Positions 27,158 through 35,616 of a stretch of DNA of 64,000 nucleotides are shown piece after piece. The notes under the pieces are model-generated. The model did not search any database, was not told where the DNA came from, and was given only the letters and a program-made list of their open reading frames with translations. Numbering within the stretch: position 1 is the first letter of the stretch; each line of letters begins with the position of its first letter. This DNA comes from Polyangia bacterium (GTDB taxonomy: Bacteria > Myxococcota_A > Polyangia > Fen-1088), in contig DATATI010000080.1 in the NCBI GenBank assembly GCA_036268875.1, positions 1 to 64,000 of the forward strand, in the 5' to 3' direction. Position numbers and translations under genes: made by a program.

Positions 27158-27176
27158 GTCAACTTTGGTTTTTGAC
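27158..27176. promoter_or_regulatory. 19-bp operator box B (GTCAA-N9-TTGAC)
   Basis: Sequence GTCAACTTTGGTTTTTGAC; the flanks extend the arms to TCGGTCAA/TTGACCGA, a perfect 8-bp inverted repeat. It starts 38 bp after box A, so the two could lie close to the same helix face. Confidence 0.7.
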
Positions 27177-27246
27177 CGAACCAAATCGTCGCCACGTTTG
27201 TTGCTCGTTGTTTGCCGGTCGGTTACGTGTGCCGAGAAAAGAGCCG

Positions 27247-27281
27247 GTAAATGTCCTTGGTTGACCACGATTTCCTTTGAC
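27247..27281 (+). promoter_or_regulatory. Composite TTGAC motif upstream of GH31
   Basis: GTAAA-N9-TTGAC (27247-27265) runs into TTGACCACGATTT (27261-27273), then C-C-T and TTGAC (27277-27281). It lies 75 bp before the GH31 start codon and has the same orientation relative to its gene as the copies at 21,060 and 37,002. Confidence 0.62.
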
Positions 27282-27356
27282 GAAAATGGCTCGAAAGTCC
27301 GATCGTGAGCAGATGTACAGGGACGAATCGCGGTTAGCTGGGCGCTGCTGATCGGC

Positions 27357-29810
27357 ATGGACACATCGCGATTCAATCCGCTTGGCGACGTGGTCTCCGT
27401 GGAAAAAACCACGCAGGGAGTTCTGCTGGGCGTGGGAGAAGAAAAATTCCGCGTTGACGTGTTGCGGGTTGATCTTTTGCGGCTGAAGATTTCTCAGGCC
27501 GGCCGCTTTGACGACAGCCCCACTTTCGCCGCCAGCTTTCAGGAGCCCAGCGCCCCGCCCTTTAAGTTGGACGAGACCGACGACACGCTGACTTTGGATA
27601 CCGGGCGACTGAAGCTGGTGGTGGGGAAACAGCCGTTCACCGTCGACGCCTTCCGCGCGGACGGCTCGGTGATCTTTGAAGACAGCCGCGACGACGTCGG
27701 CAACGGCGGCTACCGCCAGCTTAATGATTCGTTCATGATCACCCGACGGATCGGTCCGCACGATTCGATCTACGGCCTGGGCGAAAAAACCGGCCACTTT
27801 GATCGCCGCGGGCGCACGTTCATTCTCTGGAACACCGACGTGCTGGCGCAAAACGTCCTGTCGACCAACCGCCTGCACGAGGCGGATCTGACTTTGAACG
27901 GGCGCAGCACCAACTTTGATCCGTACTATGCGTCGATCCCATTTTTCTATCACTGTCGCGCCAACAATGGCGACGCCAAGATGGCCGGCTTTTTCATCGA
28001 CAATGGCTATAAAGCGAACGTCGACTTTTCCTCGCGCAATCAATACAGCTATCGTTTTGGCGGCGGGCAATATACCGAGTACGTCTTTGCTGGCCCGAAC
28101 ATGGCGGACATCCTGTCGGCCTATACGTTCGTCACCGGCCGGATGCAGGCGCCGCCGATGTGGGCGTTGGGCCATCACCAGTGCCGTTTCCACGATTACA
28201 CCGACGAGCAGATCCTGGCCATCGGCCGCACTTACCGCGAACGCGACATCCCCTGCGACGTCCTGTGGCTGGACATCGGTTACATGGACGGCTACCGGGT
28301 GTTCACCTGGGACAAGACGAAATTCTGCGACGTCCCGGGCATGATCGAAAAGATGAAGGCGCACAAGCTGCGCCTGGTGACCATCGTCGATCCGGGCGTG
28401 AAGGCCGAAGTCGGCTACTCGGTCTTTGACGAGGGCCGCGCCCGCAACCTGTTCTGCAAGACCGAGGCGGGACAGCACTATGTCGGTCATGTCTGGCCGG
28501 GGCGGACGGTGTTCCCCGATTTCGTCAAGCCGGAAGCCCGCGGCTGGTGGAGCGAGCTGAACGCCGGCCACGTGCAAAACGGCATCGCCGGCATCTGGAA
28601 CGACATGAACGAACCGGCCACCGCCGACGTCGAGCCGTTCGCCATGCGCTTCGACCGCGACGGCGCCAACCACCCGCACGAGCGTTATCACAATCAGTAC
28701 GCCCTGCTGATGGCCATGGCCACCCACCAGGGAATGCGCACCGCCCAACCGCACGTGCGGCCCTTCATTCTCAGTCGGGCCGGGTTCGCCGGCATCCAGC
28801 GCTATGCCGCGCAGTGGTTGGGCGACAATTGCTCGGACTGGAACCACCTGCAGATGAGCGTGCCGATGTCGATGGGTATGGGCATCTCCGGCCAGCCGTT
28901 CATCGGCGGCGACATCCCCGGTTTTTCGTCGACGCCGACGCCGGAGCTGGCGGTGCGCTGGACCCAGTACGGCGCGCTGACCCCGTTCTGTCGCTTTCAC
29001 AACGAAGCCGGGGAGCCCGATCAATATCCCTGGTCGTTCGGCCCCGGCGTGGAGAAGCGCAGCCGCGCGGCGCTGGACCTGCGCTATCGCTTGCTGCCGT
29101 ACATCTACAGCGCGTTCATGCGCGCAAGCGAAACCGGCGAGCCGGTGCAGCGGCCGTTTGTCTACGATTTTCAAAATGACCGCCACGCCCGCGAGACCGA
29201 GGACGCCTATCTTTTCGGCGACGCCCTGCTGGTGGCGCCGGTGCTGGGTCTCGGCCACACCGCGCGCCACGTTTACCTGCCGCAAGGGACCTGGATCGAT
29301 TGGTACACCGGCGAAAAACATCCCGGCGGACAGTTCATCACCGCGGCGGCGCCGCTGGATCGCATCCCGCTGTTTGCCCGCGGCGGACGCGTCATCCCCG
29401 GCTATTCCACGACACCTCGCTCGACCATGGATCACCACCCCGATCGGCTGGAGCTGCGGGTGGTGGTCCCCGACGAGGATGGCGAGTTCTACTCTTGCCT
29501 GCACGAAGACGACGGCCTGACCGACGCCCATCTGTCGGGCGCCTTCCTGCGCACCACCTTCTGCCTGGCTCGGCAAGGCGATCGCGTGCGGGTGAATGCC
29601 AAGGTCACCGGCAACGGCTATCCCGAGTTTCGCCGCCGCCTGTTTCGCCTGACGTTCCTTGGTTGCCGCCCCGACAAGCTGGCCCTGGGCGGCGGCGAGC
29701 TGCGCACCAGCGACGGCAGCCTGGAGTTCGACAACCACGGCGAAGACTTCGAGCTGACCTTCGCCGCCGCGGTGGCGTCGTCACCGCTGGCCTCGCTCGC
29801 GGCACGGTGA
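27357..29810 (+). CDS. GH31 family alpha-glucosidase
   Basis: 817 residues. An N-terminal beta-sandwich (to about 250; SIYGLGEKTGHFDRRGRTF is typical) precedes the barrel. The catalytic nucleophile is Asp416 in GIWNDMNEPA, and the acid/base is Asp490 in WLGDNCSDW. RPFILSRAGFAGIQRY and FIGGDIPGF are further GH31 signatures, and C-terminal sheets close the chain. No signal peptide, so cytoplasmic: it should release glucose from non-reducing ends of imported alpha-linked oligosaccharides. It is divergent from the importer operon and convergent with the GntR regulator. Other GH31 specificities (e.g. alpha-xylosidase) cannot be excluded, but the neighbouring alpha-amylase favours alpha-glucan. Confidence 0.94.
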   Translation: MDTSRFNPLGDVVSVEKTTQGVLLGVGEEKFRVDVLRVDLLRLKISQAGRFDDSPTFAASFQEPSAPPFKLDETDDTLTLDTGRLKLVVGKQPFTVDAFRADGSVIFEDSRDDVGNGGYRQLNDSFMITRRIGPHDSIYGLGEKTGHFDRRGRTFILWNTDVLAQNVLSTNRLHEADLTLNGRSTNFDPYYASIPFFYHCRANNGDAKMAGFFIDNGYKANVDFSSRNQYSYRFGGGQYTEYVFAGPNMADILSAYTFVTGRMQAPPMWALGHHQCRFHDYTDEQILAIGRTYRERDIPCDVLWLDIGYMDGYRVFTWDKTKFCDVPGMIEKMKAHKLRLVTIVDPGVKAEVGYSVFDEGRARNLFCKTEAGQHYVGHVWPGRTVFPDFVKPEARGWWSELNAGHVQNGIAGIWNDMNEPATADVEPFAMRFDRDGANHPHERYHNQYALLMAMATHQGMRTAQPHVRPFILSRAGFAGIQRYAAQWLGDNCSDWNHLQMSVPMSMGMGISGQPFIGGDIPGFSSTPTPELAVRWTQYGALTPFCRFHNEAGEPDQYPWSFGPGVEKRSRAALDLRYRLLPYIYSAFMRASETGEPVQRPFVYDFQNDRHARETEDAYLFGDALLVAPVLGLGHTARHVYLPQGTWIDWYTGEKHPGGQFITAAAPLDRIPLFARGGRVIPGYSTTPRSTMDHHPDRLELRVVVPDEDGEFYSCLHEDDGLTDAHLSGAFLRTTFCLARQGDRVRVNAKVTGNGYPEFRRRLFRLTFLGCRPDKLALGGGELRTSDGSLEFDNHGEDFELTFAAAVASSPLASLAAR

Positions 29811-29836
29811 CGGCGGCGATGACGCAGCCGATGCGA

Positions 29837-30877
29837 TCAATCGCGCCGGGAAGACTTCGGTTGCAGAAGCTCGTTGGCGAAGCGGGGCGGGACCACGCGG
29901 CCAGGCGATTTGTCGCCGGCGCGCTGGGCGTCGATGCACTCCTTGGCGGTCATCAGCACCTCGCGCACGTCGAAGCCGATGTGTTCGACGCCCTCGGCGG
30001 CGCCGATCGGCCGCGGCCAGTTGCAGTGCGCCAGCACGTAGACGTCGCGGCGCACGCGCACCTTGGCCCGCTTGAGCCCGGCCAGAAGCGGCGTCACCAG
30101 GTTGTCGTCGGTGACGAACACGGCGTCGGGGCGATCGTCGCGACCGAACAAAAGCTCGGTGATGCCTTCGCAGCCGACCGGGGCCACGTGCAGCGCCCAC
30201 AAGCGGTTCTTGTCGAAGCCACGCTTGAGCAAATATTCTTGCGTGCGCTCCAGGTTGGGCGCGTGCGGGGACAGCACGGCGATGCGTTTGCCCTTCTGCA
30301 AAAGGCGGGAGCAGGCGCGTTCGATGAGGCCGGTGAAATCCAGGCTCAGCAGCGCGGCATGGGGCAGTGGCGCCCAGATCGCCACCCGCGGCAGCCCCGG
30401 CGCCTGCAGGGCCGGCAGCAAATACGTAGTCGCCGAGTTCATCAGCAACAGGCCCGCCACGCTGTTGTGCGCGACGGCGTCGCACAACACCTGATAGGCG
30501 GGATTGTTGGCGCGGCCGTCGATGCCCACCAGCGGAAGCACCTCGCCGGGAATGCCGGTCTCGCCCTTTTGGATCAGCTCCAGGATGGTGGCCAGAAAGC
30601 TGGTCCATTCGATCGAGCCCGGCTGTTCGCTGGTGACCCACAGGTATCGATTGTGGTGCGGGAAGATCTTGGCCACGAAGATGCCGCGCGTGCCGTCGAC
30701 GGTGATGAGACCTTCGGTGCGCAGCTCTTTCAGGGCCCGGGCCACGGTGGGGCGGGTGACGCCGAACTGTTCGATCAAGGCGTCGTACGTGGGCAGCTTG
30801 GCGCCGTGGGCACGCGCCCCCGACAAGATTTCGTTGCGCAAAACCTGAACAATCTGCTCAGCCTTACGAGACGGCAT
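29837..30877 (-). CDS. GntR-family regulator with LacI/periplasmic-binding-like C-terminus
   Basis: 346 residues from the ATG at 30877 (MPSRKAEQIVQVLRNEI), the expected start of a GntR winged helix; a longer frame to 30946 exists. The DNA-binding domain is residues 1-75 (KLPTYDALIEQFGVTRPTVA ... ELRTEGLITVDGTRGIF). The rest is a sugar-sensing fold as in AraR-type proteins (AVAHNSVAGLLLMNSA, PDAVFVTDDNLVTPLLAGLK). It sits between the GH31 and ATPase genes, so it is the natural candidate to bind the GTCAA-N9-TTGAC boxes and to be released by a sugar. Binding and ligand are inferences. Confidence 0.88.
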   Translation of the reverse strand: MPSRKAEQIVQVLRNEILSGARAHGAKLPTYDALIEQFGVTRPTVARALKELRTEGLITVDGTRGIFVAKIFPHHNRYLWVTSEQPGSIEWTSFLATILELIQKGETGIPGEVLPLVGIDGRANNPAYQVLCDAVAHNSVAGLLLMNSATTYLLPALQAPGLPRVAIWAPLPHAALLSLDFTGLIERACSRLLQKGKRIAVLSPHAPNLERTQEYLLKRGFDKNRLWALHVAPVGCEGITELLFGRDDRPDAVFVTDDNLVTPLLAGLKRAKVRVRRDVYVLAHCNWPRPIGAAEGVEHIGFDVREVLMTAKECIDAQRAGDKSPGRVVPPRFANELLQPKSSRRD

Positions 30878-31013
30878 GCACGGGCACCAAGGTGGCTTCC
30901 TATACCACGACCTTCCACGTTCTTCGTAATGGCGGATACTCAGCACGAGGACGCTTGATGGCGACGGTGGACGATCTCGGCGAAGGTAACCCCGACAGCG
31001 ACGGTGGCGAACA

Positions 31014-32183
31014 ATGGCGCGGGTAGTTCTGCGGAACGTTCAAAAGACCTATACCGGCGGCGGCACGGCGGCGGTGCGCGATTTCAACCTGGACATCGCC
31101 GACGGTGAATTCGTGGTCTTCGTCGGACCGTCCGGCTGCGGAAAATCCACCACCCTGCGCTGTATCGCCGGCCTGGAAGAGGTCACCGGCGGCACCATCC
31201 AGATCGGCGGGCGGGTGGTGAACGACGTGCAGCCGAAGGACCGCGACATCGCCATGGTCTTTCAGAACTACGCTCTTTATCCGCACATGACGGTGGCCCA
31301 GAACATGGCCTTCGCCCTCAAGATCCGCAAAGTGCCCCGGCCGGACATCGCCCAGGCGGTGGATCGGGCGGCGCGCATCCTGGGCATCGACAAGATCCTG
31401 ACCCGCAAGCCCAAGACATTGTCGGGCGGTCAGCGCCAGCGGGTGGCCCTGGGGCGGGCCATCGTGCGCAACCCCAAGTGCTTCCTGTTCGACGAACCGC
31501 TGTCGAATTTGGACGCCAAGCTGCGCGGCGAGATGCGCGCCGAGATCAAGCGCCTGCACCTTGATCTGAAGAGCACCACCATCTACGTCACCCACGATCA
31601 GGAAGAAGCGATGACCCTGGGCGATCGGGTGGTGGTGATGAAAGACGGCCTGATTCAGCAGTGTGGGGCGCCGCTGGAGGTCTATCAGCGCCCGATCAAC
31701 CGCTTCGTCGCCGGTTTCGTCGGCACGCCGGCGATGAATTTCTTCACCGGCAAGGTGGCCAGCGACGACGGACGGCTGTGGTTCGACGAAGGCACCGGCC
31801 GCCTGGCCATCCCGGCCTGGGCCACGGACGCCTTGCACGAGCGGATCGGCCAAGAGGTGGTCCTGGGCGCGCGCCCGCAAACCATCAGCGACGCGCCTTT
31901 CGCCGTCAACGGCTTCGCGGGCAATGGTCACGCGGACAATGGCGCCGCCAACGTCCTGCCCATGAAGGTCGAGGTCGTCGAACCACTGGGCGACAAGATG
32001 GACGTCTATCTTTCCACCAAGACCCACCACCACGTCATCGCCCGCGTCGAGGCCAGCCGACCGCTGACACCGGATCAGACCATCGCGGCGCATTTTGATC
32101 TGGACCGGCTGCACTTCTTCGAGCCGAACGAGACGGGCGCGGTGCTGGCGACGGCGCCGCGAGCGTCGTCGGCTCCCGCCTAA
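31014..32183 (+). CDS. MalK/UgpC-type ABC transporter ATPase
   Basis: 389 residues. Walker [10 protein letters not shown] (38-46), Q-loop [14 protein letters not shown], signature [14 protein letters not shown] (136-149), Walker [16 protein letters not shown], and switch [16 protein letters not shown]-terminal extension with OB/TOBE-like repeats ([16 protein letters not shown]) is characteristic of the carbohydrate-uptake CUT1 subfamily. It is encoded apart from the permeases (about 6 kb away, opposite strand) but is the only sugar-type ATPase in the block, so it should energise the fused importer. It is divergent from the GntR regulator gene, and I see no GTCAA-N9-TTGAC box in that gap. Confidence 0.93.
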   Translation: MARVVLRNVQKTYTGGGTAAVRDFNLDIADGEFVVFVGPSGCGKSTTLRCIAGLEEVTGGTIQIGGRVVNDVQPKDRDIAMVFQNYALYPHMTVAQNMAFALKIRKVPRPDIAQAVDRAARILGIDKILTRKPKTLSGGQRQRVALGRAIVRNPKCFLFDEPLSNLDAKLRGEMRAEIKRLHLDLKSTTIYVTHDQEEAMTLGDRVVVMKDGLIQQCGAPLEVYQRPINRFVAGFVGTPAMNFFTGKVASDDGRLWFDEGTGRLAIPAWATDALHERIGQEVVLGARPQTISDAPFAVNGFAGNGHADNGAANVLPMKVEVVEPLGDKMDVYLSTKTHHHVIARVEASRPLTPDQTIAAHFDLDRLHFFEPNETGAVLATAPRASSAPA

Positions 32184-32240
32184 GAAAATGCAATCCGCCC
32201 AGGCGTAGCCGGCGCAGGCCTCAAGATCGATCCCCGACGC

Positions 32241-33815
32241 CTACCACCACATCGTGGCGGACAACGAGATCATGTCGCGGTCGGGCTTGATGGAGGGATC
32301 GAGTTCGGCCGGGTAGCCGCTGCGCACGATCACGTTCGAGCGGTAAATAAAGCGCGAGTATTGCAGGACCACCTGATCGTGGGCTTGCCACTTTGAACGG
32401 AAGATCAGGCGCGGGGAGACGATCGAAAACGACTGCTTGCTGTCGTTCGAGTCGGGCATCACCTCGTCGAAACGGAACGAGGCGGCCAGCCAGGACAGCA
32501 AGCTATAGCCAGCCTCGGCGCCGAACTTGCGCTTGGTGACGCCGTCATATTTCGAGCTGGTGATGATGTTGACGCCCTTGTCGTCGCTGGTCACCCGGGT
32601 CTGCATGCCGAACAGGCTCAGCACCAGATCCGGCGTCTCGCCGGTGAAAACATTGGGATAGCGCAGGATGCTTTGCAGGCTGACGTCGTATTGAAAGGCC
32701 AGGGTGGTCAGTGTGCCGGTGCCGTTGCTGTTGGGGCCGAGGTAATTGTTGATCAGGCCCTGGCCGCCGCCGGTGTTCATGATCTCCAGGATCCGGCCCA
32801 CTGAGCCCACGTTGGTGGCGGAGGCGCGCGCGGCGGCGAAGTACAGGTGGCCGAGGTTGCCGGTGGTCAAACGAATGTCGGTGCCAAGAACGGTCATCTT
32901 GCCGTCGGGTCGAGTTGACTGCGACGCGCGATCGTCCTGGGTCCAGGCGAACAGATAGTGAAACCCGACCGTGGCGGTGCTGAGGTACGCCACCCCGGCG
33001 TGCAAGTGATTGACGAACCCGCTGCCTTCATTGGGATTGCCAAAGTTGTTCCATCCGGACGGCAACACGTCGTTGGGGAATTTGTCGAACTGGCCCAGAA
33101 AACCCTGCTCGACCTGGATGACGGTGTTGCCCAGTCCGACCTTGGCGATGATGTTCTCGCCCACGCCGTTCAGGCGAGCGATGGCCGGCGTTCCATAGCG
33201 GCCTTCGTCGTATTCGCCCATCACGCCGTACCGGTTGGTGAAGGCGCCGACGTCGATGTCCAGGTGGACGTTGCGGGCCAGGTGGGGCAGACGGAAATTG
33301 ACGAAGGCGTCGCTGATCCCCGACTGATCGGGTGGGTTGTAAAAGCTGGCGGCGGTGGTGGCGGTGCGCGACAGCAGGACGACGTTGCCGGTGACCTCCT
33401 GGTTGCCGTACGAAAAATTGAGCTGGGTGTAAGGCTGCGGAACGATCGAGGTGTAGGTGAACGAATCACGGTAGTCGGGCGTCACGGGCGGGGCGTGCAA
33501 GACCTCCTTGTGCTGCTCGGTGGTGGCCACGCCGGCCCGGGTGTTGAGGCCGACCCGCAACGGCATGGTGAGAAAGCCGTGAAAGTCGAAGCGCCACTCG
33601 GCGTCGTCGGGTGCCCGCTGGCCGTAGGCGGGCGTCAGGCCGCCGGGCAGCGCGCCCACCTGCGGCGTGCCAGGAGCCAGGCCGAGCGAGATGGACTGCC
33701 GAGCGTCGTCCTTGCTGGCCGGCGGGGTGCTGTCGTCCGCCGCCCGAGCCGGCAACGACGGCAAGAACAAGCACGCGCCGGCAATGACGCCCCACCAGCA
33801 AAAGCTGTGTCTCAT
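32241..33815 (-). CDS. Outer-membrane porin-like protein, copy 1
   Basis: 524 residues with a signal peptide (LPSLPARA) and a beta-barrel-like sequence ending LSATMWW. A conserved opening segment (SLGLAPGTPQVGALPGGLTP ... FDFHGFLTMPLRVG) is shared with the neighbouring gene (33,886), as are VHHLHAGVA-like and SWLAASFRFDEVMPDSNDS-like stretches. The family is not a classic maltoporin by motif. In context it is probably the outer-membrane channel for oligosaccharides. Last gene of the probable minus-strand operon running from 38,552. Confidence 0.8.
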   Translation of the reverse strand: MRHSFCWWGVIAGACLFLPSLPARAADDSTPPASKDDARQSISLGLAPGTPQVGALPGGLTPAYGQRAPDDAEWRFDFHGFLTMPLRVGLNTRAGVATTEQHKEVLHAPPVTPDYRDSFTYTSIVPQPYTQLNFSYGNQEVTGNVVLLSRTATTAASFYNPPDQSGISDAFVNFRLPHLARNVHLDIDVGAFTNRYGVMGEYDEGRYGTPAIARLNGVGENIIAKVGLGNTVIQVEQGFLGQFDKFPNDVLPSGWNNFGNPNEGSGFVNHLHAGVAYLSTATVGFHYLFAWTQDDRASQSTRPDGKMTVLGTDIRLTTGNLGHLYFAAARASATNVGSVGRILEIMNTGGGQGLINNYLGPNSNGTGTLTTLAFQYDVSLQSILRYPNVFTGETPDLVLSLFGMQTRVTSDDKGVNIITSSKYDGVTKRKFGAEAGYSLLSWLAASFRFDEVMPDSNDSKQSFSIVSPRLIFRSKWQAHDQVVLQYSRFIYRSNVIVRSGYPAELDPSIKPDRDMISLSATMWW

Positions 33816-33885
33816 TTGGAACCTGCTTTCTGTTCCCGCTTTGGCATTTTCACGATGACAGTCCCCGTTCGTATCCGCATGGCCG

Positions 33886-35616
33886 TTACCACCACAACCC
33901 GAAAGTCAGTGCGTACATGGTCGAATCCAGCTGCCCGCGCGTAAAGTCGTTGGGGAACTCCGAGTGGGTGTGCTCACCGTAGAACCAATGCGTGTAAGAC
34001 AGCGTCACTTGTTCGTGGCTTAACCAATCACTCTTGAAGATCAGCTTGGGGCTGATGACAGTGAACGACTCTTCGCTGTCCTTTGAATTGGGGGCCACCC
34101 GATCGCCGCGCATGGACAGCGTCAGCCAGGACAACCAGCGGTAGGTGACCTCGGCGCCGAACTTCAGCATCTTCTTGCCGTCGACGTCGGGGTCCTTGCT
34201 GGTCAGCCGGGCATAGTCGAGGAAAAAGCTGGTGATGAACTCCGGGCCGTTCTGGCCGATGTCCACCGGGTAACGAAGCAGGCGGCCCCAGGACAGGTTG
34301 TATTCCAGGCCGGTCAGCAACATGGTTCCGGTGCCGCCACCCTGCGGGCCGAAAAATCTCTTGGTCATCTGCTCGCCGTTGAAGGCGCCAAAGAAGTTCA
34401 ACCCGGTCAGCAAGGCCGCGTAGTGCGCGTCGGCGTAGGACACCGCGGCGGCAAAGTTGCCGAGATAGTTGTCGATCATCCGGATGTCGCCGCCCACCAC
34501 ATCCATGCGCGGGTCCGGGCGGTGCGATTCATCGACAAAGGGCGTGCGCGGATCGTCGGTCTGATCGCGCTCGTCCTGAGCCCAGTTGGTCATGTAGTGC
34601 AGCCCCAGCACCAGCGGGACAATTCCGTGGCGGGCCACACCAGCGTGCAGGTGGTGAACCCAGCTCGAGGGAATCGACGAGTTAAAGGCGGTGTCGATGC
34701 TGATGATCGGCTCCATGCCGACGGGCGTCTTGCCGAGCCGGCCCATGAGGCCGTCTTCCAGAAAGACGGTGTACTTGCTGTTCAGATCGTATTGACCGGT
34801 CAGGGTCTCGCCCACGCCGAAGGGGCTGCCGATGATGGGTGCGTTGTAATGACCGACGTCGTACTGGCCCAGGCCGCCGTAGGTGTTGCTGAACGCGCCG
34901 ACACTCCACTTCAAATTGAGGCGGCCGACCGGAATCTTGAAAGACAGGTACGCCTCTTGAAAAAGATTCTGACTGCCGAGGGGCGTCCAGTCAGAGCCGG
35001 CGGCCGGCTTCCAGGTGCTGATCTTCACGTGCGAGGTGACAAAGTTGTTGCCGTACTCGAACGTCAAATCCACCCAACTGCCCTGCGGGACATTGGTGCC
35101 GTTGAACATGCCGTAGGCGTCGACGATGCGCGGGTAGGTGTGCAGCGTGGTGACGTGCTGGTCCGCGGTGGCGTACTCGCGCGAGCCCTGCCCGACCCGC
35201 AAGGACGCGCTCATGTAGCCCCAGAAGTTGAACACCCAGTCATCGGTTGGGGCCGGCGCGCTGAACGGAATGGTCAGCCCGCCGGGAATACTGGGCGTCA
35301 GCGGCGCATAGGGCGACAAGCCGAGGCCGATGGCCGTGCGGTAACCAGGTATATAGCCAGCCGGCGGCGCCGGTTTCTTGTCGGCGGTGGCCTCGGACTT
35401 GGGCGCCTCCAATTTCAGCGGCGTCCCCGCCGCCGCCTCCGGCTTGACGGCGTCTTTGGAGGCAGCGTCGACCTTGTTCTCGTCGGCGGTGGTGGCGTTC
35501 GGTTTGGAGGCGTCGGCCTCCGCCGCGCGCGCCACGGCAGAGCTGACCGCCAGCAAGACGGCCGCCCCCGCGCACAGCCGCCGCGCCCTATTTCTTAACG
35601 CGATAGAAAGTGACAT
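33886..35616 (-). CDS. Outer-membrane porin-like protein, copy 2
   Basis: 576 residues. The signal peptide (AVLLAVSSAVARA) is followed by an Ala/Lys/Asp-rich mature N-terminus of about 60 residues (KVDAASKDAVKPEAAAGTP) that copy 1 lacks. The barrel begins LGLSPYAPLTPSIPGGLTIP and FWGYMSASLRVG, and ends YALTFGLWW. The charged N-terminal part may be periplasmic and contact peptidoglycan or a partner. Its start codon lies inside the upstream lipoprotein gene (29-bp overlap), which implies translational coupling between the two. Confidence 0.82.
   Translation of the reverse strand: MSLSIALRNRARRLCAGAAVLLAVSSAVARAAEADASKPNATTADENKVDAASKDAVKPEAAAGTPLKLEAPKSEATADKKPAPPAGYIPGYRTAIGLGLSPYAPLTPSIPGGLTIPFSAPAPTDDWVFNFWGYMSASLRVGQGSREYATADQHVTTLHTYPRIVDAYGMFNGTNVPQGSWVDLTFEYGNNFVTSHVKISTWKPAAGSDWTPLGSQNLFQEAYLSFKIPVGRLNLKWSVGAFSNTYGGLGQYDVGHYNAPIIGSPFGVGETLTGQYDLNSKYTVFLEDGLMGRLGKTPVGMEPIISIDTAFNSSIPSSWVHHLHAGVARHGIVPLVLGLHYMTNWAQDERDQTDDPRTPFVDESHRPDPRMDVVGGDIRMIDNYLGNFAAAVSYADAHYAALLTGLNFFGAFNGEQMTKRFFGPQGGGTGTMLLTGLEYNLSWGRLLRYPVDIGQNGPEFITSFFLDYARLTSKDPDVDGKKMLKFGAEVTYRWLSWLTLSMRGDRVAPNSKDSEESFTVISPKLIFKSDWLSHEQVTLSYTHWFYGEHTHSEFPNDFTRGQLDSTMYALTFGLWW

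Larger units (their letters stand above)
26970..27356. promoter_or_regulatory. Divergent promoter region of importer operon and GH31 gene
   Basis: 387 bp between divergent genes. It holds two 19-bp palindromes (27120-27138, 27158-27176) nearer the importer operon and the composite motif (27247-27281) nearer the GH31 gene. No coding frame is convincing. This layout suggests separate control sites for the two directions. Confidence 0.65.

Noticed and set aside
27159..29738. An 859-codon open frame on the minus strand opposite the GH31 gene
   Set aside because: It is the codon-position mirror of a GC-rich gene; the plus strand has catalytic motifs and the antisense product is rich in Val/Arg/His/Gln with no domain.
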